NCBI GenBank assembly: GCA_025964685.1
Contig: JAOPYG010000009.1
Span: 1 to 64,000, forward strand
DNA from: Actinoallomurus sp.
GTDB lineage: Bacteria; Actinomycetota; Actinomycetes; Streptosporangiales; Streptosporangiaceae
Direction of reading: 5' to 3'
Length of the DNA: 64,000 nt
Position numbers and translations under genes: made by a program. The notes beneath the pieces are model-generated. The model was not told the DNA's origin. It worked only from the letters and a program-made list of their open reading frames with translations, and did no database searches. Below are positions 56,237-64,000 of the stretch, in pieces (position 1 is the first letter of the stretch; each line of letters opens with the position of its first letter).

Positions 56237-57076
56237 ATGACATCGGACGCCACGACTCCCGCAGTGGTTCACGTCGTCGCGCCCTCCGGAGACGTTACGG
56301 AGATCTTCGAGTACGAGCAGGTGGTGTTCGGGCGTGGGGCGGAGGCCGATCTGGTGATCTCCGCCGACCGGGGGCTGTCGCGCCGGGCGGGGGTGATCAG
56401 TGCGGTCCGCGGCGGCGCGTGGGTGGGGAACCTCAGTCATACACACGCGCTCTACGCGGAGTGCGACGGGTACCAGATCCGGCTGCCGCCCATGGAGGCT
56501 CCGGGCGATCCCGCCGGAGGATGGTTCATGCGGACCGGCACCACGCTGGTGGGTTCGCGGGCGATGCTGGACGACGGTCAGCCGTTGCGCGTGACCGTAC
56601 TGCCCGCCACGGGTGCGGGGACCGGTGCCGGCGGGGAGCGGCCGTCGGGCGTACGGCCGGACGACGATTCGACGCTGCTTCCGCTGTACCTCGACCCGAA
56701 CACCAAGCTGTTCCTGGTCGCGCTGCTGTGGTGCCGGCCGTGGCTGGTCGACCCCACGCGTACGACCCCGCTACCGCGGATCCCGGAGATCGCGCGTGCC
56801 GCGCTGGAGGTCACGGACGCGCATCACCAGATCGAGCAGTTCGACAACGACCCGCTGTTCCGCGACCGGCTGGCCGCGCGCGTCGGGGAGCACGTCAAGG
56901 TGTTGCGGCGAAAGATCAACATCCGGGGGCTGGTGCGCGACGGCACCCGGCTGTCGGACGAGGTGGTGGTCGGGGTGCTCATCGAGCACGCGATCATCAC
57001 GTTCACCGACCTGGGCCGGCTGAGTGACCCGTCATGGTGTTCGCGACAGGAGGATCTCTGGTGGGACCGTACGTGA
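56237..57076 (+). CDS. FHA-like domain protein
   Basis: YEQVVFGRGAEADLVISADRGLSRRAGVISAVRGGAWVGNLSHTHALYAE; 279 aa; convergent with STPK. Confidence 0.65.
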   Translation: MTSDATTPAVVHVVAPSGDVTEIFEYEQVVFGRGAEADLVISADRGLSRRAGVISAVRGGAWVGNLSHTHALYAECDGYQIRLPPMEAPGDPAGGWFMRTGTTLVGSRAMLDDGQPLRVTVLPATGAGTGAGGERPSGVRPDDDSTLLPLYLDPNTKLFLVALLWCRPWLVDPTRTTPLPRIPEIARAALEVTDAHHQIEQFDNDPLFRDRLAARVGEHVKVLRRKINIRGLVRDGTRLSDEVVVGVLIEHAIITFTDLGRLSDPSWCSRQEDLWWDRT

Positions 57077-57104
57077 GAAGGCGCGGCGTCTCGTGGAACC
57101 TCGG

Positions 57105-58616
57105 TCAGTGCGTGTTGACGGTGAAGGCCAGTTTCGTCTGACGGCCCCCGGACACGGTCACCGTTACCTGATGGGACCCCGGCGGGATCTTCCCGGCGAA
57201 GAACTCATGGCCCTGGTTGATGACATAGCTGAACACTCCCCCGAAGTCGACCACGGGCGTGAACGGCGACACCGGTCCACGGTCGACCTGGATGGTGACC
57301 TTCCGCCCAGGTGTCAAGCCCGCACCGTGGACGGTGAACCCGGTGTTCCCGTCGCCGAAGTTCTGGCTCAGGGCGATGCTCGAGCTCCCCGACACGCGAG
57401 GCGGGCCGTTGTTCCCCGGGGGGAAGTCAGCGGGAGGCGGCCCCGGCGGCCGGTTCGGGTCACCGGACGTCCTCCCCAGTGCCATGCCGAGAAGCAGTGC
57501 CCCGGCCATCACGGCTAACGCCACGGCGGAGATCAGAATGATGCGCGTGGACCCGCCGTGACGCGGGGGCGTACGGGGCGGTGCCGCCGGTGCGGGCGGC
57601 CGGCGGGGCAGGTTCGGTGGCCGGGAGGGTGCCCCCAAGGACGTCGGGGAGTCCAGCGTCGGATCGGCGACGCCGCCCTCGCCGGCGCGCACCGGCGTGG
57701 ACGGCCGCTTGCCCTGCCGGTACTGCTCGATCAGGTCGACCGCGTCGGCGGGCAGCGGTGCCGGGCGCAGCTCGTAGTCGCCGTCCTCGTCCAGCTGCTC
57801 GGCCAGGCCGGCCAGCAGGGCAGCGGCGGTGGGCCGGGCGTCGGGGTCACGCTGAAGGCATTCGCGGACCAGGTCGGCCACCTCGTCGGGCACACCGGTC
57901 AGATCCGGTTCCTCGGTCGCCAGCCGGACCAGGACGTCGGTGACCGAGTCCCCGGAGTACGGCGGGTGGCCGGTGGCGGCGTACAGCAGGGTCGAACCGA
58001 GTGAGAAGACATCGCTCGCCGCCACGGTCTGCCGGCTGTCGCGTGCCTGCTCGGGCGCCATGTACGCGGGGGTGCCGACGGCCTGGTGCGTCGCGGTGAC
58101 CGTGCTGCGCTCGGTCGCCCGCGCCACCCCGAAGTCGATCACCCGTGGGCCGTCGGCGGAGACCAGGACGTTGGACGGCTTGAGGTCGCGGTGCACCAGT
58201 CCGGCCTGGTGGATCGACTCCAGCGCCTCGGCGCAACCGGCGGCCAGCCAGCGCAGGGCCTCGACCGGCAGCGGCCCACAGGCCCGCACCAGCTGCTCGA
58301 GTGAGGGCGCCGGAATGTAGGCGGTGGCCAGCCACGGGATCTCGGCGTCCGGGTCGGCGGCGACGACCGCGGCGGTGTAGACCCCGCTCACCCGGCCGGC
58401 GGCCGTCACCTCATGGGCGAACCGGGTACGGAAGTCACCGTCGGCGGCGAACTCGCTTCTGATCGTCTTGACCGCCACCAGCCGGCCCGACGCCGACCTT
58501 CCCAGGTAGACCCGGCCCATCGCACCGGTGCCCAGCCGCGCCAGGAGCAGGTAGCCGCCGACACGTAGGGGGTCCTGCTGAGACAGTGGCTCGAGTCCCG
58601 CGTCCCCTGACCCCAT
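57105..58616 (-). CDS. Membrane serine/threonine protein kinase
   Basis: YLLLARLGTGAMGRVYLGRSASGRLVAVK; LVHRDLKPSNVLVSADGPRVIDFGVA; GTPAYMAPEQ; TM followed by extracellular domain. Confidence 0.94.
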   Translation of the reverse strand: MGSGDAGLEPLSQQDPLRVGGYLLLARLGTGAMGRVYLGRSASGRLVAVKTIRSEFAADGDFRTRFAHEVTAAGRVSGVYTAAVVAADPDAEIPWLATAYIPAPSLEQLVRACGPLPVEALRWLAAGCAEALESIHQAGLVHRDLKPSNVLVSADGPRVIDFGVARATERSTVTATHQAVGTPAYMAPEQARDSRQTVAASDVFSLGSTLLYAATGHPPYSGDSVTDVLVRLATEEPDLTGVPDEVADLVRECLQRDPDARPTAAALLAGLAEQLDEDGDYELRPAPLPADAVDLIEQYRQGKRPSTPVRAGEGGVADPTLDSPTSLGAPSRPPNLPRRPPAPAAPPRTPPRHGGSTRIILISAVALAVMAGALLLGMALGRTSGDPNRPPGPPPADFPPGNNGPPRVSGSSSIALSQNFGDGNTGFTVHGAGLTPGRKVTIQVDRGPVSPFTPVVDFGGVFSYVINQGHEFFAGKIPPGSHQVTVTVSGGRQTKLAFTVNTH

Positions 58617-58873
58617 TCGGCTCCTCCGCTTCGCACGACAATCGGCACTATCTTCCCGATTCCTGACACAGAGGCAGACCGGATCCGACAAGTTCATCAC
58701 AGATCGTGGCTGACCTGCGGCAATCAGTACGCGACCGGAACCGGTCGCCGGCCTCGGCGGGTCGGCGGCCTCCGATCGCCGACCTGCGCCGGATTTCCGA
58801 CATATTCCACCAATTTATCTGTTAGGTCCGGAAACATTGACGGCCGAATTTGTGATCGTCCACGATTCGGGCC

Positions 58874-61450
58874 ATGCGAAAGCCTCTCGCCTGCCTCGCC
58901 GCAGGCACCCTGCTGGCCGGTCTGATGGCCGGTCTGACGGCCGGTCTGATGGCCGGTCCGGCCAGTGCGGCACCGACCGCGACAGCGCCCGGCCGGGCGC
59001 CGGCCCACGCCGCGACGGCACCGGTCCGTACGACGCCGCGGCCAGGGTCCGGCACGGCCATCAACGACCTGGCACGTACGCCGTACCTCGGCTGGAACAC
59101 CTACTACGGCCTCGGCTCGACGTACGACTTCGACGCCATCAAGCGCGTCACCGACTCGCTGGTGAGCCGCGGCCTCAAGGCCGCCGGCTACCGGTACGTC
59201 TGGCTCGACGGCGGCTGGTGGTCCGGCACCCGGAACGACCAGGGCAGCATCACGGTCGAGGCGAAGCAGTGGCCGTCGGGCATGAAGGCGGTCGCCGACT
59301 ACATCCACAGCAGGGGCCTCAAGGCGGGCATCTACACCGACGCCGGCAAGGACGGCTGCGGCGGCACCGCCCAGGGCAGCTACGGCCACTACCAGCAGGA
59401 CGTCGACCAGTTCGCGTCCTGGGGCTACGACGCCGTCAAGGTGGACTTCTGCGGCGGCACCAACATGCATCTCGTGCCGGCCGACGCGTACGGCCAGTTC
59501 CGTGACGCGCTGCTGGCCAACAGCAGCCACCGGCCGATGCTGTTCAACATCTGCAACCCGTTCACGCCCGGCGCCGCCGGCCCCGGCGACCCGCCGCTGG
59601 AGCGCTCGGTCTACAACTCCTACACGTTCGGTCCGACCACCGGAAACTCGTGGCGTACCGACACCGACGTGGGCTTCGTGCACAGCGTCCAGTGGTCGGA
59701 CGTGCTCCGCAACATGGACCACGACGCGGCGCACCCCGAGGCGGCCGGACCGGGGCACTGGAACGACCCGGACTACCTCGGCCCGGAGCTCGGCATGACG
59801 GCGGACCAGGCGCGGGCGCAGTTCACGATGTGGTCGGTGCTGGCCGCGCCGCTCATCGTCGGCAGCGACGTGCGCGCGCTGTCCCAGGGCACGATCGACA
59901 TGCTGACCAACCGTGACGTGCTCGCCGTCGACCAGGACAGGCTCGGCGTCCAGGGCACCAGGATCGCCATCCAGGGGTCCGGCGACGTGTGGGTCCGGCG
60001 GCTGGCCAACGGGGATCGTGCCGTCGCGCTGCTCAACCGCGGCGGTACACCGCTCACCATCACGACCTCGGCGACGGCGACGGGCCTCGGCCACGCCTCG
60101 CAGTACACGCTGGACGACCTGTGGTCGCACACCCGTACGGAGAGCGCCGGCACGATCCGGGCGACGGTGCCGCCGGGCAGCGCAGTGCTCTACCGGGTCT
60201 CCACCGGCGCGCACCCCGGGCTCGCACCGTCCGCCACGCTGGGCGCGCCGACCGTACCGGCGACCCCGGGATGGACCGGTGAGCTGGCGCTTCCCGGCAA
60301 GGCCACCGACGTCACGGCCGGCTTCACCAACGACGGGCGCACCCCGGTGACGGACGTGAAGCTCTCCCTCGGCGCGCCCTCCGGCTGGACCGGCGCGGGC
60401 GAGGCGTCCGGAGGCGGCACGCTGCCCACCGGCCGTACGCTGACCGGCCGCTGGCAGCTCACCGCACCGGCGGGCACCCTGCCCGGCCGGTATGCGCTCA
60501 CCGTCAAGGTCGCCTACAAGTGGGGCGGAAGGCACGCCGAGCAGCGGACCGCGCAGCTCATGGTCCAGGTGCCCTCCACGCCGCCGGGCGGCGACGGGTA
60601 CCTCAGCGACCAGCCCTGGCTGAACGCGAGCAGTGGATGGCAGGTGCCCGCGCCGGACGCGAGCGTCGGCGGCACCCCGATCACGATGGGCGGCACGGCG
60701 TACGACCGTGGGCTCGGCGTCGCCTCTCCGTCGACCGTCGACTACTACCTAGGCGGCGACTGCACGCGTCTGACCGGCACCGTCGGCATCGACGACGCCG
60801 TCAACGCGGTCGGGCCGCAGGGCGGCACGGCGTCCTTCACGGTCAAGGCCGACGGCCGGTCGCGCTACGACAGCGGCAACGTCGACCGTACGGCGACGCA
60901 CGACTTCACCGCGGACCTCGCCGGTGTTCAGGTGCTCAGCCTGCAGGTCGGGGACGCCGGTGACGGCGGGTACAACGACCGGGCGGACTGGGCCGGGCTG
61001 AAGCTCACCTGCGGGACCGCCCCGGCGACCCCGTGGCCGGCCTTCGCCACGCCGTCGTCCGCGACGGCGACCACCGCGCACGAGGGCTACCCGGCGTCGG
61101 CCGCGATCGACGGCCGGCAGGCGACGATCTGGCACGACGAGTTCAGCCCGCAGGCACCGCTGCCCCAGTCGGTCACGGTCGACCTCGGCCAGGTACGAGC
61201 CGTGGACGGGCTGACGTACCAGCCGCGCCTGGACGCGGGTACGACCGGCACGGTCACCGGCTACCGGATCGAGGTGAGCTCGGACGGCTCGGCATTCACC
61301 AAGGTCGCGGACGGCCAGTGGAGCGATGACAAGGAACTGAAGTGGGCCGCGTTCACCTCGGCCCAGGCCAGGTACGTGCGGCTGACCGCCACCTCGGGCG
61401 ACGGCGGGTACGCCTCCGCCGCCGAGATCCGGCTGCGGCAGTCCGGCTGA
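58874..61450 (+). CDS. Secreted GH27 alpha-galactosidase with NPCBM and F5/8-type C-terminal modules
   Basis: LGWNTYYGLG; YVWLDGGWWSG; DAVKVDFCGG; MWSVLAAPLIVGSDVR; C-terminal VTVDLGQVRAVDGLTYQPRL. Confidence 0.92.
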   Translation: MRKPLACLAAGTLLAGLMAGLTAGLMAGPASAAPTATAPGRAPAHAATAPVRTTPRPGSGTAINDLARTPYLGWNTYYGLGSTYDFDAIKRVTDSLVSRGLKAAGYRYVWLDGGWWSGTRNDQGSITVEAKQWPSGMKAVADYIHSRGLKAGIYTDAGKDGCGGTAQGSYGHYQQDVDQFASWGYDAVKVDFCGGTNMHLVPADAYGQFRDALLANSSHRPMLFNICNPFTPGAAGPGDPPLERSVYNSYTFGPTTGNSWRTDTDVGFVHSVQWSDVLRNMDHDAAHPEAAGPGHWNDPDYLGPELGMTADQARAQFTMWSVLAAPLIVGSDVRALSQGTIDMLTNRDVLAVDQDRLGVQGTRIAIQGSGDVWVRRLANGDRAVALLNRGGTPLTITTSATATGLGHASQYTLDDLWSHTRTESAGTIRATVPPGSAVLYRVSTGAHPGLAPSATLGAPTVPATPGWTGELALPGKATDVTAGFTNDGRTPVTDVKLSLGAPSGWTGAGEASGGGTLPTGRTLTGRWQLTAPAGTLPGRYALTVKVAYKWGGRHAEQRTAQLMVQVPSTPPGGDGYLSDQPWLNASSGWQVPAPDASVGGTPITMGGTAYDRGLGVASPSTVDYYLGGDCTRLTGTVGIDDAVNAVGPQGGTASFTVKADGRSRYDSGNVDRTATHDFTADLAGVQVLSLQVGDAGDGGYNDRADWAGLKLTCGTAPATPWPAFATPSSATATTAHEGYPASAAIDGRQATIWHDEFSPQAPLPQSVTVDLGQVRAVDGLTYQPRLDAGTTGTVTGYRIEVSSDGSAFTKVADGQWSDDKELKWAAFTSAQARYVRLTATSGDGGYASAAEIRLRQSG

Positions 61451-61474
61451 CCCAATCGGGCCGAACGCTCGCGA

Positions 61475-61512
61475 TACAGCCCTCGGTCCCCGCGCGGGGA
61501 CCGAGGGCTGTA
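61475..61512 (+). terminator. Strong hairpin terminator after GH27 gene
   Basis: tacagccctcggtcccc-gcgc-ggggaccgagggctgta, 17-bp perfect stem, 25 nt past stop. Confidence 0.75.
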
Positions 61513-61644
61513 TGGCTTTTCAGGGCATGTGCTCAGGCATACACATGGCTCTTCTGGGAGACAGCGTGAGGGCACGGTCCGACCTGGCCAGGCCGGTGCC
61601 TGAGACCTCGCATCGTTGCGATGGCGATCGCGGCCGGTGCGGGC

Positions 61645-61676
61645 GGAAGTCAGCGCGAGCGGAAGTCAGCGCGAGC
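61645..61676. repeat. 16-bp direct tandem repeat x2
   Basis: ggaagtcagcgcgagc x2. Confidence 0.85.
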
Positions 61677-62070
61677 GGAAACTCCTACATCACCTCCGCG
61701 GACGCAACCCCGTGCATGCCCGACCTTTCGGGACTGCCGACGCTTCCGGGACTCTCAATCGCTTGGCTGATCCACGATGACCCGGCCCGCGAGCTGCTCC
61801 CGTGTCAGCGGATGAGCGGTTGGTCCCGTACAACTGTTGCGAGAGCGGGGGCGTCGCCCAAGCAGGTCGCTCGGGGGCTGGGGATCAGACCTGCGGAGGC
61901 GGCCCGTCAGGTCCGAGCCGTGGCCGTCTCGGCGCGAGCCGAAACGCCGGAACACCCGGCCGTCGGCTTTTGGATCACCCGACGTGGAGCACCGGCCTGA
62001 TCATCCCGGCTGGCCTCTGCATGAGAGCCCTGCCACAGGGACCGACGGCCTGGCCGCCGTGCTGATGGCC

Positions 62071-62138
62071 CGCGAGCACAGGTACGACGCGAGCACAGGC
62101 ATGACGCGAGCACAGGCACAACGCGAGCACAGGCACAA
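62071..62138. repeat. 17-bp tandem repeat x4
   Basis: cgcgagcacaggtacga/cgcgagcacaggcatga/cgcgagcacaggcacaa/cgcgagcacaggcacaa, contiguous. Confidence 0.95.
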
Positions 62139-62371
62139 CCGCGTGTCGGTCTGTGGCTAACTCACGGACGTGCTGCCCCGGGGGTGAAGAACGCTCTCGG
62201 TCCTGAGATGGACGAGCCCGGTCTGAGCCGTGCTGCGAAGGCTTCTTCTCCGGTACGACAACGATCCGGGCAGGTCCCCTCCGGCTGTGGCCTGATGCGA
62301 CCAGCGGCATCTCAAGGAGCGCCCGACGTGGCACGGGTACGAGAGGCGTACCCGTGACGCCGCCGTTCCCG

Positions 62372-62440
62372 TTCCCGCACCGCCCCGCTTCCCGCACCGC
62401 CCCCGCTCCCGCACCGCCCCCGCTCCCGCACCGCCCCCGC
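62372..62440. repeat. 17-18-bp tandem repeat x4
   Basis: (t)tcccgcaccgccc(c)cgc units. Confidence 0.9.
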
Positions 62441-62441
62441 T

Positions 62442-62602
62442 CCCGGACACGCCGTTCCCCGACACGCTGTCGTACCCGGGCACACTGTCGTACCCGGTAC
62501 CCGCGCACACCGCCGTACCCGCGCACACCGCCGTACCCGGGCACACCGCCGTTCCCCGACACACTGCCGTACCCGGGCACACCGCCGTTCCCGCACACGC
62601 CG
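62442..62602. repeat. Degenerate 18-bp minisatellite, about 8-9 units
   Basis: cccgggcacaccgccgta/t-type units; cccgcgcacaccgccgta repeated twice exactly. Confidence 0.9.
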
Positions 62603-62684
62603 ATCGTGGCGTCGGCCCGGATGGGCCATGGGTGGGTCCAGCGTTAAGTTCGGGCGGCTGTGGGCAAAGCCGCGGCGCGTGACG

Positions 62685-63989
62685 TCAATGATCCGGGTCT
62701 TCTGGCTGCCGTCCTTGTTTGTCTGTTCGGCGACGCCGGGAGTAAGGCCGGCGCCCCTTCTCCTTCCCGAGGTTGTGCCAGCGGCACAGTGGCTGTCCGT
62801 TGTCCAGGTCGGTACGGCCGCCGTCGGTCCATGCCGTTCTGTGGTCGATGTCGGCCCACGCCGGTGGCCGGTCACAGCCTTCCGCCGCACACCCGGCGTA
62901 CACGGCGACGTAGACGTCCCGCTGGGCCGGGGTGAACAGGCGGCGGGTGCGTCCCCAGTTCAGCGGCTGTCCGTTCGTAGTGAATCGATCCGCTACGCGG
63001 CCGTCGGCACCGACGTGGATCGTGTTGACGAGCGCCTGATGACGGCGGATCATCTCCCGGATCTGCGTGGCGGAGATGACGCTGCCGTACTCGGTGCGCC
63101 CGGGTGGAGCCTGCGTGGCCGGAACACCAGGATCGACCGTGGCCGGAGTCGCGATCAGATGAACTCGCACCGGCGCGCCGCCGCGTTCGTGGTATCCGTG
63201 GCGCCCCGCGACCTTCAACGCGACCTCGCACGCCGCTACGAGGCCCTTCAGGCGGCGGTGTCCCGGGCGATCTTCCCACTGTGATCTTCCAGGACCTGGA
63301 CGGGGAGCGAAGGCGTCGACCGCCTTTTCCAAGATGGCAAAGTCGGCCGCGCCGACATCGCCGCGCAATACTCCGACGCCGTCCATCGTCTGGCCGATGT
63401 CCAGGAACGACTGACGCTCGATCTGACGCCGCCGACGTTCGGCACGGTCGCCGTCCAGAGTCAACGCGACGCGGGCGGCGACCTTGCGCAACTGGCCCGG
63501 CGTCACCTCACCGGCGGCCTCGAGCAGGATGGGCTGCGCGGTCTCGGCGATCCTTTCCGGACTCCAGCCGGAGGTCGTGTCGGGGGCCATCGGATCGAAG
63601 TCCATCGTGTCGGCGGCCTTGTCGACGCCTTCGGCAATGGTGGCCACATCGCCGAACTCGATCTCGCCCGACTCGAAAGCGGCGCGGGTATCGCCCAGCA
63701 GGTGCAGGCGGGTCGCCGATGTCGCGAGCTGCTTCGCCTCCCAGGGTCGGAGGCGGCACCGGTGTGCCAGCCAAGCCGGCAGCGACGGCGCGTCGTCGGC
63801 GGCAGGGCCGCCCAACGCCTCGAATCGCGCCAGCCGCCGTGCCGCCTCGAGATGCAACTCGCCAGTGGCACGCAGGATCTGCGCGCACTCGTCGCCGAGC
63901 CCGGCCGTGCCGTACGCGTCGATGTCACAGGCGGCCAGCTCGGTCAACCCGGCCCGGATCAACTCCAGTGCCGAGGTCGCCGAGGCCAT
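62685..63989 (-). CDS. DUF222/HNH endonuclease (13E12-repeat type)
   Basis: 434 aa; CAAEGCDRPPAWADIDHRTAWTDGGRTDLDNGQPLCRWHN HNH core. Confidence 0.9.
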   Translation of the reverse strand: MASATSALELIRAGLTELAACDIDAYGTAGLGDECAQILRATGELHLEAARRLARFEALGGPAADDAPSLPAWLAHRCRLRPWEAKQLATSATRLHLLGDTRAAFESGEIEFGDVATIAEGVDKAADTMDFDPMAPDTTSGWSPERIAETAQPILLEAAGEVTPGQLRKVAARVALTLDGDRAERRRRQIERQSFLDIGQTMDGVGVLRGDVGAADFAILEKAVDAFAPRPGPGRSQWEDRPGHRRLKGLVAACEVALKVAGRHGYHERGGAPVRVHLIATPATVDPGVPATQAPPGRTEYGSVISATQIREMIRRHQALVNTIHVGADGRVADRFTTNGQPLNWGRTRRLFTPAQRDVYVAVYAGCAAEGCDRPPAWADIDHRTAWTDGGRTDLDNGQPLCRWHNLGKEKGRRPYSRRRRTDKQGRQPEDPDH

Positions 63990-64000
63990 GCCGTCCGAAC

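Noticed and set aside
58724-60535. 603-aa minus-strand ORF over GH27 gene
   Set aside because: Shadow ORF; GH27 motifs are on the plus strand.
62071-62602. CRISPR array
   Set aside because: Units are contiguous short repeats without unique spacers; no cas genes in the window.
62312-62890. 192-aa minus-strand ORF through the minisatellite
   Set aside because: Coding support is only an open frame through low-complexity repeats; overlaps the 3' end of the HNH gene; reported only as a repeat.
62685-63989. DUF222/HNH gene as evidence of a mobile element
   Set aside because: These 13E12-type genes are dispersed in actinobacteria; no terminal repeats, integrase or attachment site seen here.
1-64000. 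Polyketide/NRPS or RiPP biosynthetic cluster
   Set aside because: The radical SAM gene belongs to the Nit1C set; no precursor peptide, PKS/NRPS or cyclodehydratase genes were recognised.

Overview
64-kb high-GC actinomycete chromosomal segment (codon-position GC bias, mycothiol/actinobacterial-type families). There are no rRNA, tRNA, CRISPR or intact mobile elements that I can support. Main blocks, left to right: (1) GH2 beta-galactosidase, snapalysin-like protease, small enzymes and a toxin/immunity-like gene pair; (2) a seven-gene minus-strand sugar/polyol uptake and catabolism operon (ABC transporter, two FGGY kinases, histidine phosphatase, 2-hydroxyacid dehydrogenase) with a divergent DeoR regulator; (3) a complete Nit1C-type nitrilase cluster (MSMEG_0565-0572/Sll0783-0787 families, 15.9-24.0 kb) carrying a second, gap-free nitrilase paralog whose catalytic Cys and Glu are both Asp, plus a candidate GlnR box and a coupled 34-aa leader ORF; (4) a decaying DauR-like regulator/aminotransferase operon; (5) two-component, STAS and MMPL genes; (6) a gentisate-type aromatic catabolism cluster; (7) three secreted CAZymes; (8) a compact minus-strand locus (49.9-53.9 kb) in which a multi-TM protein ends, and the next gene (PNP/MTAN-family nucleosidase) begins, with the same Gly/Asn/Gln-rich motif (YGxxxxGSGxIxxQGxTAxGPNAxV). 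This looks like amyloid-type receptor-effector signalling and is convergent with a class III nucleotide-cyclase-like gene. It is my strongest candidate for an undescribed conflict/defence system; (9) FHA/STPK, GH27 and a repeat-rich noncoding stretch before a DUF222/HNH gene. All calls come from reading the sequence and supplied ORFs; no homology searches were run.
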